64,000 nucleotides of DNA. It comes from Cohnella cholangitidis (GTDB lineage: Bacteria; Bacillota; Bacilli; Paenibacillales; Paenibacillaceae). The notes beneath the pieces were generated by a model. The model was not told where the DNA came from, did no database searches, and saw only the letters and a program-made list of their open reading frames with translations. A program made the translations under genes and the position numbers. Positions within the stretch are counted from its first letter, which is position 1; the number at the start of each line of letters is the position of its first letter. The stretch is from the NCBI RefSeq assembly GCF_014107495.1, contig NZ_CP041969.1, positions 3,149,501-3,213,500 of the forward strand. Reading direction: 5' to 3'. Shown piece after piece: positions 9,717 to 18,352 of the stretch.

Positions 9717-10961
9717 ATGGACAATAACAATCTAATTATCGAGAACATGGATAATCCCCGCGAGCTGGAGAGAATGTTTAGACAAGAGCCCGAAGTCTTT
9801 AAGAAGTCATTCTCCTACGCATGGGAACAAAACCCCGATTCGCGGGTTCTTGCCGTTTGGCAGGAAAGGCTGCATTTCAAGGAGACGGAAAATACGGAAA
9901 AGAGTTCTTTGTTTCGGAGAAACTTCCTATTTATAGGCATTTTAGCGATCCTAGCCGGGATTAGCACGAGGCTCCTTTTTCATTTTACCGAACAGCAAGC
10001 AATTGCCCCTATTAACCTTTTTTTCGGCATACTTCCCTTTATGGCTATTTATTTTGTTTACAATAACCATTCCAATAGAAAAGTGATCTACACCCTTTCA
10101 TCGTTATTCCTGATCTCCGGAGTTTATCTGAACGTGCTGCCGCTAGAGAATAAAGACAGCATTATCATGGCCTATCTTCACCTTCCCGTTTTCTTATGGG
10201 TAATCATGGGGATAGCCTTTACCGGAAATGAACACGGTAGAGGCAGCGCAAGATTAGCTTATCTGAAATTTAACGGGGAATTTGGCATTCTATACGCCTG
10301 CATGGCCATAAGCGGAATGGTGTTAACCGCAATAACCCTGCAATTATTTAGATTCATCGGCACGGACATATCGGAATTCTATTTTAGCAACGTCGTATTA
10401 TTCGGTACTGCCGCTCTGGCGATCGTAGCTGCCTATTTGGTAACAAGGGACATTAAGCTTGCAAAAAATATAGCGCCGTATCTCGCCAAAATTTTTAGTC
10501 CGCTTGTACTGGCGACATTGTTGGTTTACTTTATAGCGATTCTTTGGATCGGCAAAAACCCATTCTTGGACCGCGATTTCTTATTGGTGTTTAACGGAGT
10601 GCTCCTTAGCGTATTGGTCGTCACCATCTTCTCCATTACCGAACGCGGCACGGACGAGAAAATGAACGTTTCCGATTATATCAATTTAGCTCTAATCGCC
10701 CTTGCTCTTATCATTGACGCTGTAGCTTTATCGGCCATCGTGTTCAGGCTTTCTTCTTATGGGATTACGCCCAACAGACTTGCTGTCTTAGGCGTAAACC
10801 TACTGATCTTTGCCAATCTCATTTGGATTATCCTTTCCTATGTGCGTCTTCTAGGAAACAAAACCGGACCGTTAGCCATTCAAGATGCCGTTACGAAGTA
10901 TTTGCCGGTCTACGGACTGTGGGCTGCTTTCGTTACCTTTACTTTTCCTTTGATTTTTTAA
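9717..10961 (+). CDS. Polytopic membrane protein of unknown function (DUF4153-like)
   Basis: 414 aa. Soluble N-terminus of about 65 residues (MDNPRELERMFRQEPEVFKK), then roughly ten hydrophobic helices to the C-terminus. SD AGGGGG at 9703-9708. Third gene of the DUF2975/XRE operon, sharing its low G+C. I recognise no catalytic motif; resemblance to DUF4153 membrane proteins is only general. Confidence 0.7.
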   Translation: MDNNNLIIENMDNPRELERMFRQEPEVFKKSFSYAWEQNPDSRVLAVWQERLHFKETENTEKSSLFRRNFLFIGILAILAGISTRLLFHFTEQQAIAPINLFFGILPFMAIYFVYNNHSNRKVIYTLSSLFLISGVYLNVLPLENKDSIIMAYLHLPVFLWVIMGIAFTGNEHGRGSARLAYLKFNGEFGILYACMAISGMVLTAITLQLFRFIGTDISEFYFSNVVLFGTAALAIVAAYLVTRDIKLAKNIAPYLAKIFSPLVLATLLVYFIAILWIGKNPFLDRDFLLVFNGVLLSVLVVTIFSITERGTDEKMNVSDYINLALIALALIIDAVALSAIVFRLSSYGITPNRLAVLGVNLLIFANLIWIILSYVRLLGNKTGPLAIQDAVTKYLPVYGLWAAFVTFTFPLIF

Positions 10962-10995
10962 CGAAGAGAGCCTTAAGCGAAACCATACACCGCGC

Positions 10996-13314
10996 CTATC
11001 GCCAACGATGCGTTCTAAAAAGCCAGTCGAGGAAAGGTTTGAGGGCAGGTTTAAGGACAAGCGTTATAGCGCCGATAAAGTCGGGACCAATGGCGACGGG
11101 GGATAGAAGGGCTTTTTGCGAATACTGATCGTTTATGATATACGTCCAAGTCGAAGATGGGCTTTTCAAGCCTAACCGTTCCCACTCGGAAGGATCGTTC
11201 GAATTGCCGAGCTTTGCCAGCATTCTCGAAGTTTCTTTTTCTATTTTCGCCTGAAGTTGCTCGAACGCCTGGATAATTCGCGTATGAAACTCGTCGATCG
11301 GGTTGAGGCTTGCAAGGCCTTCCAAATGGATGCCTTCGCGAATATACGAAACGTAAGCGAGATGCTCGGCCCAAAACTTGTCGATATAGAACAATCTGAC
11401 GCGTTGTTCCGAGGGGCTCATTGGCGTTTCGCCGGTCAAAATGGCGAGGCGATCTTTATACAGGATGCGCCTTTGCTCCTCAACCATATCCGAATAATGG
11501 TTGAGCTCTTGGCGAATATGGAAGTTTTGGCCCATGATCACGTGCTGAATGTGGCCGATTTTGTTACGCAGCAACGCTTCATCGAGCGGCTCGTCCTGTT
11601 TGAGTTTCTTATAAGAGGAGGGGATCGCTTTGTCGATGCCGAAACGCAAAATCAAATCGTCCTCCAAGTTTACGAAAAATCTGGACGACCCCGGATCTCC
11701 TTGCCGGCCCGCGCGACCGCGCAGTTGGTCGTCGATTCGAATGCTTTCGTTCGCGAGCGTACCGATGACATACAGCCCCCCAAGCTTCGCGACAACATCC
11801 GCCTGCTTCGCGTCTCCGCCGCCAAGCCGTATATCCACGCCGCGCCCGGCCATGTTCGTGGACACCGTTACGGCGCCGATCTCTCCCGCCTTGGCAATGA
11901 TTTCGGCTTCTTCCGAATCGTTCTTCGCGTTAAGCACATGGCAATTCACGCCGATTTGCCGTAGGCACTCCGCCAACAGGCCCGACTCTTCGACGCTCGA
12001 AGTGCCGATCAAAATCGGCCTTCCCGTCGCATGGACGGACGCGATTTCGGCGACCAGCGCTTTCAGCTTCGCTTCCTTGTGGGTAAAGATTTTGTGTGGG
12101 TGATCGATTCGGATACAAGGACGATTGGGCGGAATTTGTACCACCTGCAGCGAATAAATATTCTCGAATTCAATCGCCGATACTTGGGCGGTAGCCGTCA
12201 TTCCGCTGATTTTCGGATATAAGCTCAGCAGATGCTGCAGCGTGATCGTGCCGAGGATTTGGCCGCCGGCTCTGGAACTAAGTCCTTCCTTCGCTTCCAG
12301 CGCTGCTTGCAGCCCGTCCGGTAAATGCCGGTTTTCCGCCACGCGTCCGGTATATTCGTCGATTAGCTCGATTTTACCGTCCCGGACGATGTAATCGATA
12401 TCCCGCTTTAATAGAGCATCCGCATGAAGGGCGCAATTGAGAGACGTTAACAAATGACTGTTATGGCTTTCGTACAAATTACCGCAGTTCAATAGCGATT
12501 CTACCTTTTCGGAGCCAGCCTCGGTTAAGTAGACGTTACGCTTAAACTCATCGAAAACGAAATGCTCTTCGTGATGCAACTGCTTAGCCGCATCCGCGAA
12601 CCTTGTGCCGTCGTTGTCAGTAGGTGCAGCTTCGCCTGCAATGACGAGCGGAACGCGCGCCTCGTCGAGCAGCAGCGAATCCGCTTCGTCGACGATCACG
12701 TAATGAAAAGCCCGGTGGACGGTGTCGCCCGCGGTCATCGCAATCGAGTCGCGCAGAAAATCAAAGCCCGCCTCTTTGGCCGTCACGTACGTAATGTCCG
12801 CCGAATAAGCCCGCTTTTTCTCGGCCAAGCCCATGCCCGCCTGAACCGCGACTACCGACAGACCGAGAAACCGATAAACCGGTCCCATCCACTCCGCATC
12901 CCTGTTCGCCAAGTAATCGTTAAACGTCAGGACATGCACGCCGTTGCCCGTTATCGCGTTTAAATACGCCGGCATAACGGCCGCAAGCGTCTTCCCTTCG
13001 CCTGTCCGCATTTCGACCAAATTCCCCTCGTGAAGGGCAATAGCCGCCATAATTTGAACCTCGTACGGCCGTATGCCAAGCGTTCGCCGCGCCGCCTCGC
13101 AAACTAATGCGTAAGCATCGATCAGCAGCTTGTCGAGCGGCGCGCCAGACTTGACTTCGCTTTGAAGCCGCAGGGATTCGGCCCTTAGCCGATCGTCGTT
13201 CCACTCTCGCAAATCCCGTTTCATTATCGTTTCGGCTTTGTCCCGATAGCCTTTGAGCTTGCGAAGCGCGTCGCGTTCTTTTACCTTTTGTACCAGTTTG
13301 CCGGCCATGTTCAT
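10996..13314 (-). CDS. secA2: Accessory Sec translocase ATPase SecA2
   Basis: 772 aa. DEAD motor with Walker A MRTGEGKT (about residue 104), DEAD motif VIVDEADSLLLDEARVPL (about 211), preprotein cross-linking domain, motor 2 (STNMAGRGVDIRLGGGD; DQLRGRAGRQGDPG), then helical wing/scaffold domains. It is shorter than SecA1 (about 840 aa) and lacks the C-terminal Cys/His zinc tail, so it is the accessory form. Start ATG 13314 has SD GGGAGGA about 8 nt upstream. SecA2 helps export SLH S-layer proteins in Bacillus anthracis; an SLH protein gene lies 1.5 kb away here, so a similar client is possible (inference). Confidence 0.92.
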   Translation of the reverse strand: MNMAGKLVQKVKERDALRKLKGYRDKAETIMKRDLREWNDDRLRAESLRLQSEVKSGAPLDKLLIDAYALVCEAARRTLGIRPYEVQIMAAIALHEGNLVEMRTGEGKTLAAVMPAYLNAITGNGVHVLTFNDYLANRDAEWMGPVYRFLGLSVVAVQAGMGLAEKKRAYSADITYVTAKEAGFDFLRDSIAMTAGDTVHRAFHYVIVDEADSLLLDEARVPLVIAGEAAPTDNDGTRFADAAKQLHHEEHFVFDEFKRNVYLTEAGSEKVESLLNCGNLYESHNSHLLTSLNCALHADALLKRDIDYIVRDGKIELIDEYTGRVAENRHLPDGLQAALEAKEGLSSRAGGQILGTITLQHLLSLYPKISGMTATAQVSAIEFENIYSLQVVQIPPNRPCIRIDHPHKIFTHKEAKLKALVAEIASVHATGRPILIGTSSVEESGLLAECLRQIGVNCHVLNAKNDSEEAEIIAKAGEIGAVTVSTNMAGRGVDIRLGGGDAKQADVVAKLGGLYVIGTLANESIRIDDQLRGRAGRQGDPGSSRFFVNLEDDLILRFGIDKAIPSSYKKLKQDEPLDEALLRNKIGHIQHVIMGQNFHIRQELNHYSDMVEEQRRILYKDRLAILTGETPMSPSEQRVRLFYIDKFWAEHLAYVSYIREGIHLEGLASLNPIDEFHTRIIQAFEQLQAKIEKETSRMLAKLGNSNDPSEWERLGLKSPSSTWTYIINDQYSQKALLSPVAIGPDFIGAITLVLKPALKPFLDWLFRTHRWR

Positions 13315-13471
13315 GCGCTTGGTCCTCCCTCGCTACCGATAAATGTTGATAGGTATACGTTTGTTGCGAAAGGAGGTTGCGTGATATTGGGATACCAGGA
13401 AAAAATGTGCGAAAATGAGGAAGTAAAAGTCTGCGCAGATAGAATAAAACGGCAAAAAAACTATCATAGAA

Positions 13472-13477
13472 TATAAT
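13472..13477 (+). promoter_or_regulatory. -10 element (TATAAT) upstream of 13497
   Basis: Exact TATAAT 20 bp before the start, ahead of SD GGGGAGGG. No convincing -35 was found. Confidence 0.35.
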
Positions 13478-13496
13478 TAATCGGGGAGGGAGAAGA

Positions 13497-14090
13497 ATGA
13501 ATAAAAATAGCGTGATTGCTGCTTGTCTCATCCTTTCGCTTGTAGGAAATGCATTTTTGCTGAAAATGTATTTTGACGCAAAGCATAACCAGGTTACGCT
13601 TGAAAAGGGAATTGTTATGAATGAATTTATTGAAAGGGAAAAGGAGTTAAGAAACTTCAGAGCATTTGTCAGCGAATTGGCAGCAGATGATGATGAACGC
13701 GTCCCTATTAGCGAAGAACAATCTAGCCTTTATTGGTTATTGGCATTTCCTTTAGAATCGATAATTATGAAAGGCACATATGAGATACAAGCAGACTATG
13801 AACATTACGATGACTATATAGGATTTATTCGAGAATTTGATCAAGAGTACAAGGCGATTGGAAATCACTTTAAATCCAAGTTGCCGTTAATGACTAAGGA
13901 GCAATTGGCGGATTTTGCTTTTCGTTTAGATGGAACTTATGAGTTGCTTATGAATCAAGCGTTAAGAGATTGGAAAATTAGTAGAAAGGATAAAAAGGTA
14001 GATATTCGATTCGAACCTCGCAAAGAAATACTTGATCAGGTTATACAAGAGCTAATGTCGATTCGCGAAGAACTTGAAGCTGGTGGATGA
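13497..14090 (+). CDS. Membrane-anchored protein of unknown function
   Basis: 197 aa, strong SD (GGGGAGGGAG) before ATG. One N-terminal TM helix (VIAACLILSLVGNAFLLKMY), then a charged, largely helical domain rich in Glu/Lys that ends MSIREELEAGG. No known motif is recognised. Low G+C compared with secA2 next door. Confidence 0.7.
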   Translation: MNKNSVIAACLILSLVGNAFLLKMYFDAKHNQVTLEKGIVMNEFIEREKELRNFRAFVSELAADDDERVPISEEQSSLYWLLAFPLESIIMKGTYEIQADYEHYDDYIGFIREFDQEYKAIGNHFKSKLPLMTKEQLADFAFRLDGTYELLMNQALRDWKISRKDKKVDIRFEPRKEILDQVIQELMSIREELEAGG

Positions 14091-14148
14091 CTCGCCTTTG
14101 TTCAAACGATCGTTGCGCATGAGGTCTAAAATGAGGAGGGGTAATTCA

Positions 14149-14664
14149 ATGAAAAGGATCGAAACAGCAAGGCTATATATTAGAGAGTATAATATAGAGG
14201 ATCTCTCAGCATTACATGAAATCCTTTCGGATGAATTAACAATGAGTTTTTGGCCAAAGCCTTTCAATTATTATCAGAGCGAAGAGTGGATCAAAAATAG
14301 GGGCATTGGGAAATACCAAGAAGGATATGGAAGATTTGCGATTGAACTCAAGGAAACAGGTAAAATTATCGGGGATGCGGGACTTTTAAGACTAGAGGTG
14401 GCCGGGGAAGTCGAGAACGATTTAGGTTATATTATTAAATCCGACTATTGGGGCCAAGGTTTTGGGTTTGAGGCTGCAAATGCGTTGATGATACGCGGCT
14501 TTAAAGAATTAAATCTACAACGGATATGCGCGAATATGCCGACAACCCACAACGCATCAAGAAAAGTGGCGGAAAAACTGGGAATGAAGCTTGATAAACA
14601 ATTTTTGAATAGTAGAAATCGTGATATATTGACGTGTTTATATGTTGGAAACCCTCGAACATAA
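14149..14664 (+). CDS. GNAT-family N-acetyltransferase (RimJ-like)
   Basis: 171 aa from ATG 14149, chosen for SD GAGGAGGGG at 14133-14141. RimJ/RimL-like fold: start ETARLYIREYNIEDL, core IIGDAGLLRL, acetyl-CoA loop region DYWGQGFGFEAANALM, C-terminal NASRKVAEKLGM. The family acetylates N-terminal or small-molecule amines with acetyl-CoA; substrate unknown. Confidence 0.88.
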   Translation: MKRIETARLYIREYNIEDLSALHEILSDELTMSFWPKPFNYYQSEEWIKNRGIGKYQEGYGRFAIELKETGKIIGDAGLLRLEVAGEVENDLGYIIKSDYWGQGFGFEAANALMIRGFKELNLQRICANMPTTHNASRKVAEKLGMKLDKQFLNSRNRDILTCLYVGNPRT

Positions 14665-14771
14665 TCCATTAATATTTCATTAATATTTGAAGAATTAAAT
14701 GATGTTAGGATATTAAAAGTCATATGGTAAGCAACATAAAATATTGCTAGAGGGTAGGTTGAGAAGTGATC

Positions 14772-15998
14772 ATGAAGAAGAAATCGCTAATCTGGTCTAC
14801 GGTATTGGCGCTTGGTTTGACCTCCGCCGCGTCGTTCGGCGTCGGCATGGGTTCAGCGAAGACCTCGGCTGATTTTACCGATCTAAAGGACTTGGACGCA
14901 GCGACGAAGGCCAAGTTCGATGCGATGATGTCGGCAGGCGTTTTCGATGGGATATCCGAGAACACTTTCGGACTGAAAGACGAGATGAATCGCGCCCAAT
15001 TCGCGAAGGTGGCGGCTCTTATTTTCGGCCTAAAGGTCGACACGAGTCTCAAGACATCTTCCTTCACGGACGTACAGTCCGACAGTCCCGGGTTCGGCTA
15101 TGCGTTACCCTACATAGAAGCGATTAAGAAAGCAGGAATAACAGAAGGCATGGGTGACGGTACCTTCAACCCGGCGGGCGAGGTGACCAAGGAGCAGTTG
15201 GCCGCATTTCTGGTTCGAGGATTGGGCAAAGAAAAAGACGTAGAGGCGACTCCGGACGTTGCCGATCAGACCGTTTCTGGTTGGGCGCAAGGTTACGTTA
15301 ATTTGGCTCTCGAGCTTAAATTACTAAATAATGCTCCGGAAGGTACGTTCGGGGGAAATGCACCAGCAGCCCGGGAATTGCTCGTTACCGGAGCCTTCGA
15401 GTCTGCCAGAACGTTCGAAGAGACCAAACCCCTTGAGGTATCAGGAGCCGACTTCGCGGCAGGGAACAAGTTGAAGCTGATGCTGACGGTGGGGGTCGAC
15501 ACAGGCTCCATCGACCTGTCCAAGATTACGATCAACGGAGTACCGCTCGATCCGAAGTTAGACAGCTTCGCGCTGTCCGAGGACAAGAAGACGATCATTA
15601 TCACGCTGCATGAAGGTTTCCAACTCGATACGTCCAAGCAGCCGGTCATCAATGCGAACGGCCTGAAGACGATATTCGGCAATGAGATGAAGAACGAGGA
15701 GAGTAAGCCGATCCCGGTTACGGTAACCGAATCTCCGGTCACGAAACCGGAGACCCCTAGTACGCCATCGACGCCGGAACCTGCAACGAACCCTAACTCA
15801 AACACGGACTCCAACTCGAGTACGGGCCCGAACTCAAACCCGAATCCGAATCCGAATCCAAACTCGAACACGGACCCGAACTCAAACCCGAATCCGAATC
15901 CGAATCCAAACTCGAACACGGAACCGAACCCGAACACGGACCCGAATTCGAACCCGAATCCGAATCCGAATCCAAACCCGAACTCGGATCTACAGTGA
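14772..15998 (+). CDS. Secreted SLH-domain protein with Asn/Pro/Ser repeat tail
   Basis: 408 aa from ATG 14772 (signal peptide MKKKSLIWSTVLALGLTSAA). Three SLH units follow (about 35-90, 95-150, 155-205; FTDLKDLDAATKAKFDAM, FTDVQSDSPGFGYALPYI, the third more divergent), then a short SwmB-like beta domain (about 218-310). The last about 85 residues are almost only Asn, Pro, Ser, Asp and Thr (NPNPNPNSNTD repeats) and stop without a sorting signal. Probably a cell-wall-bound surface protein with an extended flexible tail. It is 1.5 kb from secA2, a possible export route. Confidence 0.88.
   Translation: MKKKSLIWSTVLALGLTSAASFGVGMGSAKTSADFTDLKDLDAATKAKFDAMMSAGVFDGISENTFGLKDEMNRAQFAKVAALIFGLKVDTSLKTSSFTDVQSDSPGFGYALPYIEAIKKAGITEGMGDGTFNPAGEVTKEQLAAFLVRGLGKEKDVEATPDVADQTVSGWAQGYVNLALELKLLNNAPEGTFGGNAPAARELLVTGAFESARTFEETKPLEVSGADFAAGNKLKLMLTVGVDTGSIDLSKITINGVPLDPKLDSFALSEDKKTIIITLHEGFQLDTSKQPVINANGLKTIFGNEMKNEESKPIPVTVTESPVTKPETPSTPSTPEPATNPNSNTDSNSSTGPNSNPNPNPNPNSNTDPNSNPNPNPNPNSNTEPNPNTDPNSNPNPNPNPNPNSDLQ
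15790..15996 (+). repeat. Tandem codon repeat encoding NPNPNSNTDP units
   Basis: Imperfect 6-nt and roughly 50-nt periodicity built from AACCCGAATCCG-type units, including near-identical ~50-nt blocks around 15835-15915. It encodes the C-terminal tail of the SLH protein. Such arrays change length by replication slippage and are prone to misassembly. Confidence 0.85.
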
Positions 15999-16039
15999 AG
16001 ATTCTGAATACATCCCCTGCGAATCGTATATCCCGGGCG

Positions 16040-16154
16040 GTGTATTTTTTTATGCTCCGAGCCGATATGACATCCGCGGATCGCTCGAAGCCGCGCTTGG
16101 TTCACCTTCAAAGACCCGGATGGCAACGAGTTGATGGTCACATCGCCAAGTTAG
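16040..16154 (+). pseudogene. C-terminal remnant of a VOC/glyoxalase gene
   Basis: Two frames together give a typical VOC ending: FYAPSRYDIRGSLEA (about 16048-16095) and, one frame away, WFTFKDPDGNELMVTSPS ending in TAG at 16152-16154. No start and no upstream half remain. It lies between the SLH gene and the cat leader, probably left by a deletion. Confidence 0.6.
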
Positions 16155-16200
16155 CAAGTCCATATGTTAAAATAGTAAAAAAACGAAAGTGAATGAGGAT

Positions 16201-16230
16201 ATGGTTAAAGCAGTCGATGTTCCCTCCTAA
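16201..16230 (+). CDS. Leader peptide of the cat gene (MVKAVDVPS)
   Basis: Nine codons from ATG 16201 to TAA, 28 bp before the cat start; an in-frame GTG at 16189 could extend it by four residues. It resembles known cat leaders (MVK start, nine codons, stop inside the downstream stem-loop). In cat-86/pC194-type genes, chloramphenicol stalls a ribosome at leader codon 6. Here codon 6 (GAT, 16216-16218) would place the stalled ribosome over the left arm of the hairpin. Confidence 0.75.
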   Translation: MVKAVDVPS

Positions 16231-16251
16231 AAATATAAAATTTTAGGAGGG
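16222..16251 (+). promoter_or_regulatory. Translation attenuator hairpin hiding the cat ribosome-binding site
   Basis: Perfect 11-bp inverted repeat: CCCTCCTAAAA (16222-16232) and TTTTAGGAGGG (16241-16251), 8-nt loop. The right arm contains the cat SD AGGAGG (16245-16250). The left arm overlaps the last codons and stop of the leader peptide, the classic layout for chloramphenicol-induced translation attenuation. Confidence 0.85.
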
Positions 16252-16258
16252 TAAAAAA

Positions 16259-16918
16259 ATGATTTTCAATCCGATCGATAGGGATAGTTGGACTAGAAAA
16301 CCTTATTTTGAACATTATTTAAACCGTGTCAGATGTACCTACAGTATGACCGCTGATATTGACATCACCCTTTTGCATGCAGAACTAAAAAGCATAGGGG
16401 TTAAGTTATATCCCGCCCTGATTTATATGATTACGACGGTGGTTAATCGTTACCGTGAATTCCGAACTTGCTTTGATCCGGAGGGAAGGCTGGGTTTTTG
16501 GGACCGTATGTCTCCCAGCTTCACCATATTTCATGAGGAGGATAAGACCTTCTCAAGCATTTGGACTCCGTTCAGCGAGGAGTTTCAAACGTTTTACGAG
16601 CGTTACCTTCAAGAGACGGAAACGTACATGAATGCGAAGCAATTATTCCCGGACGCGAACGAACCGCCGAACACGTTCCCGATTTCCAGTATCCCTTGGG
16701 TTAGCTTTACGGGTTTTAATCTGAATATCTATACTGAGGGAACGTATCTCCTGCCCATCTTTACAATGGGAAAATTCTATAGACAAGACGAAAAAATACT
16801 GTTGCCTGTATCGGCACAATTCCACCATGCGGTATGCGACGGCTATCATGCAGGTGTGTTCTTTAATGATCTGCAACGGTTGGTTGATGGTTGCAAAAGT
16901 TGGCTGGCAGGTAAATAA
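16259..16918 (+). CDS. cat: Type A chloramphenicol O-acetyltransferase
   Basis: 219 aa, normal CAT length. Hallmark active-site motif HHAVCDGYH at residues 189-197 with catalytic H190; N-terminal WTRKPYFEHYLN typical of CatA trimers. It acetylates chloramphenicol from acetyl-CoA in the cytosol. SD AGGAGG is buried in the attenuator just upstream, so expression should be chloramphenicol-inducible. No IS or plasmid features flank it, so it looks like an intrinsic gene. Confidence 0.95.
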   Translation: MIFNPIDRDSWTRKPYFEHYLNRVRCTYSMTADIDITLLHAELKSIGVKLYPALIYMITTVVNRYREFRTCFDPEGRLGFWDRMSPSFTIFHEEDKTFSSIWTPFSEEFQTFYERYLQETETYMNAKQLFPDANEPPNTFPISSIPWVSFTGFNLNIYTEGTYLLPIFTMGKFYRQDEKILLPVSAQFHHAVCDGYHAGVFFNDLQRLVDGCKSWLAGK

Positions 16919-16961
16919 TCGTACAAAAAAGCGAAACGGTTGCGTGTCTGCAACCAACCGT

Positions 16962-16996
16962 CAACAGGCTGCAAACGGAAATGCTGCAGCCTGTTG
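16962..16996. terminator. Hairpin downstream of cat
   Basis: Perfect 12-bp arms CAACAGGCTGCA / TGCAGCCTGTTG with an 11-nt loop, 44 bp after the cat stop. There is no clear U-tract, so termination is likely but not certain. Confidence 0.5.
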
Positions 16997-17199
16997 TTAG
17001 ACCACAAAAAAGTCGCCTTAACCTTCAATTTTGACCGCTTGGAATAAATGCGTTTCTAAAATTTAAGCCACCGATTAGATTGCATACGGAGGGTGAAAGC
17101 CCTCCTTTTTTCGTGCCTTCGTTAGTCGCTGCGAGAACGCTTGTTCCCCACTCGATTTAGTGCTAAAATTTGTAATTATACGAAAAAGGAGAACGATGC

Positions 17200-17601
17200 A
17201 TGAAAGTTAGACTAGAGGGCGTTACCATGCTGGCAAACGACGTGTCCGCGTTGGCCAACTTCTATCGCGATGCAATTGGATTTCATGTAGCTGTCGAAGA
17301 GGAGCATTATGTGGAACTCGAGAATAGCGGGGTTCGTCTTGCGATATGCTCCAGGCCCTTGATGGCAGAAAATACGAGCGGACATTATTCCTTCATCGAG
17401 AATCGTAGGGGGCAGGCATTCGAACTCAACTTCGAATGCGATTCCCCTGAGGCCGTCTATCATTCGTTTGCGGAATTCGTCGCTAAAGGAGCTACGGCGA
17501 TTGCCGAGCCTACAATCAAACCGTGGGGACATGTTACCGGATTTTTTGCCGATCCCGAGGGCAATATCCATTCGCTATTTGCCGTTAACCCCAATAGTTA
17601 G
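17200..17601 (+). CDS. VOC-family (glyoxalase/bleomycin-resistance-like) protein
   Basis: 133 aa, a complete single VOC module of two beta-alpha-beta-beta-beta units (VRLEGVTMLANDVSALANFY; later GHVTGFFADPEGNIHSLF). SD AAAGGAG, start ATG 17200. The DPEGN turn is typical of glyoxalase-like proteins. Substrate not predictable; may be a metal-dependent dioxygenase, isomerase or a binding protein. Confidence 0.88.
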   Translation: MKVRLEGVTMLANDVSALANFYRDAIGFHVAVEEEHYVELENSGVRLAICSRPLMAENTSGHYSFIENRRGQAFELNFECDSPEAVYHSFAEFVAKGATAIAEPTIKPWGHVTGFFADPEGNIHSLFAVNPNS

Positions 17602-17618
17602 TTGGCATCCCTTTCACT

Positions 17619-17691
17619 CAGATCTTCAAACAATCTTGATTTAACCACCACCAGATCTTCAAACGCCTCCTGTAAGATTCAGATATGAATC
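17619..17691. repeat. Direct repeats and a palindrome before the 17711 gene
   Basis: CAGATCTTCAAAC occurs twice, at 17619-17631 and 17652-17664 (33 bp apart, about three helical turns). It is followed by the palindrome GATTCAGATATGAATC (17676-17691), 19 bp before the next start. Could be an operator; no factor can be named. Confidence 0.4.
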
Positions 17692-17710
17692 ATTCTGGGG
17701 GGTTATTTTT

Positions 17711-18352
17711 ATGAAAAGTTGGGGTTCAGGATGGGCTGGAATATGCGGAGGATTGCTTTATCTTTTCTTCGGGGCTGCATTCGTTATCACGCACGGAAGC
17801 ACGACATTTAACCGTAATGACACTTGGCTAGGTTTCGATAATTTCGACTATGGTGAACTCAGCTTTGTGAACCCTATTCTTTTCTTGTTGTTGACGCTAG
17901 GGTTCGAGCGAAACGCCGATTATATGGGGAAAAGGGGCAAGTTTGGTATAAAATTGACTCAAGTCAGTCTGGTGTTGCAAGCAATCTCGCATTTCATAAC
18001 GAATAATACGATTGATTTGGAGCATGACTGGAGAGGTCCTATTGCAACCAACGGCTGGATTCTCTATTTATTTTCCGTCTTGCTCTTGCTGATCGGAATG
18101 TTGTTGTGGGGATTATCGCTCGTGAAAAAGGAAGATTACCGTTTTCTTGCATGCCTCTTGATTACGACTGTTGTATTTTCGATCGCTATGTTTGTTGTTG
18201 GTGCATGGATTTCGAATAATTCGGACGGCAGCCAAATGTGGGAAGTTGCCTTCGGCCTTACTTATTTGCCAGTCGGTTTATGCTGGATAAGTTTAGGCGT
18301 GTTGCGACTTAGCAAATCAAGAGCTCTAGCTAGAGGTTGCTCCGTTCCTTAA
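17711..18352 (+). CDS. Integral membrane protein of unknown function
   Basis: 213 aa with about six hydrophobic helices (first: GWAGICGGLLYLFFGAAFVI; last: LTYLPVGLCWISLGVLRL), preceded by SD GGGGGG. No motif recognised. Its 3' end overlaps the convergent lspA gene by 4 bp. Confidence 0.75.
   Translation: MKSWGSGWAGICGGLLYLFFGAAFVITHGSTTFNRNDTWLGFDNFDYGELSFVNPILFLLLTLGFERNADYMGKRGKFGIKLTQVSLVLQAISHFITNNTIDLEHDWRGPIATNGWILYLFSVLLLLIGMLLWGLSLVKKEDYRFLACLLITTVVFSIAMFVVGAWISNNSDGSQMWEVAFGLTYLPVGLCWISLGVLRLSKSRALARGCSVP

Noticed and set aside
15293..16141. Long minus-strand frame rich in Phe-Gly/Glu
   Set aside because: It is the antisense reading of the Asn-Pro repeat and SLH gene; no SD and only low-complexity sequence.
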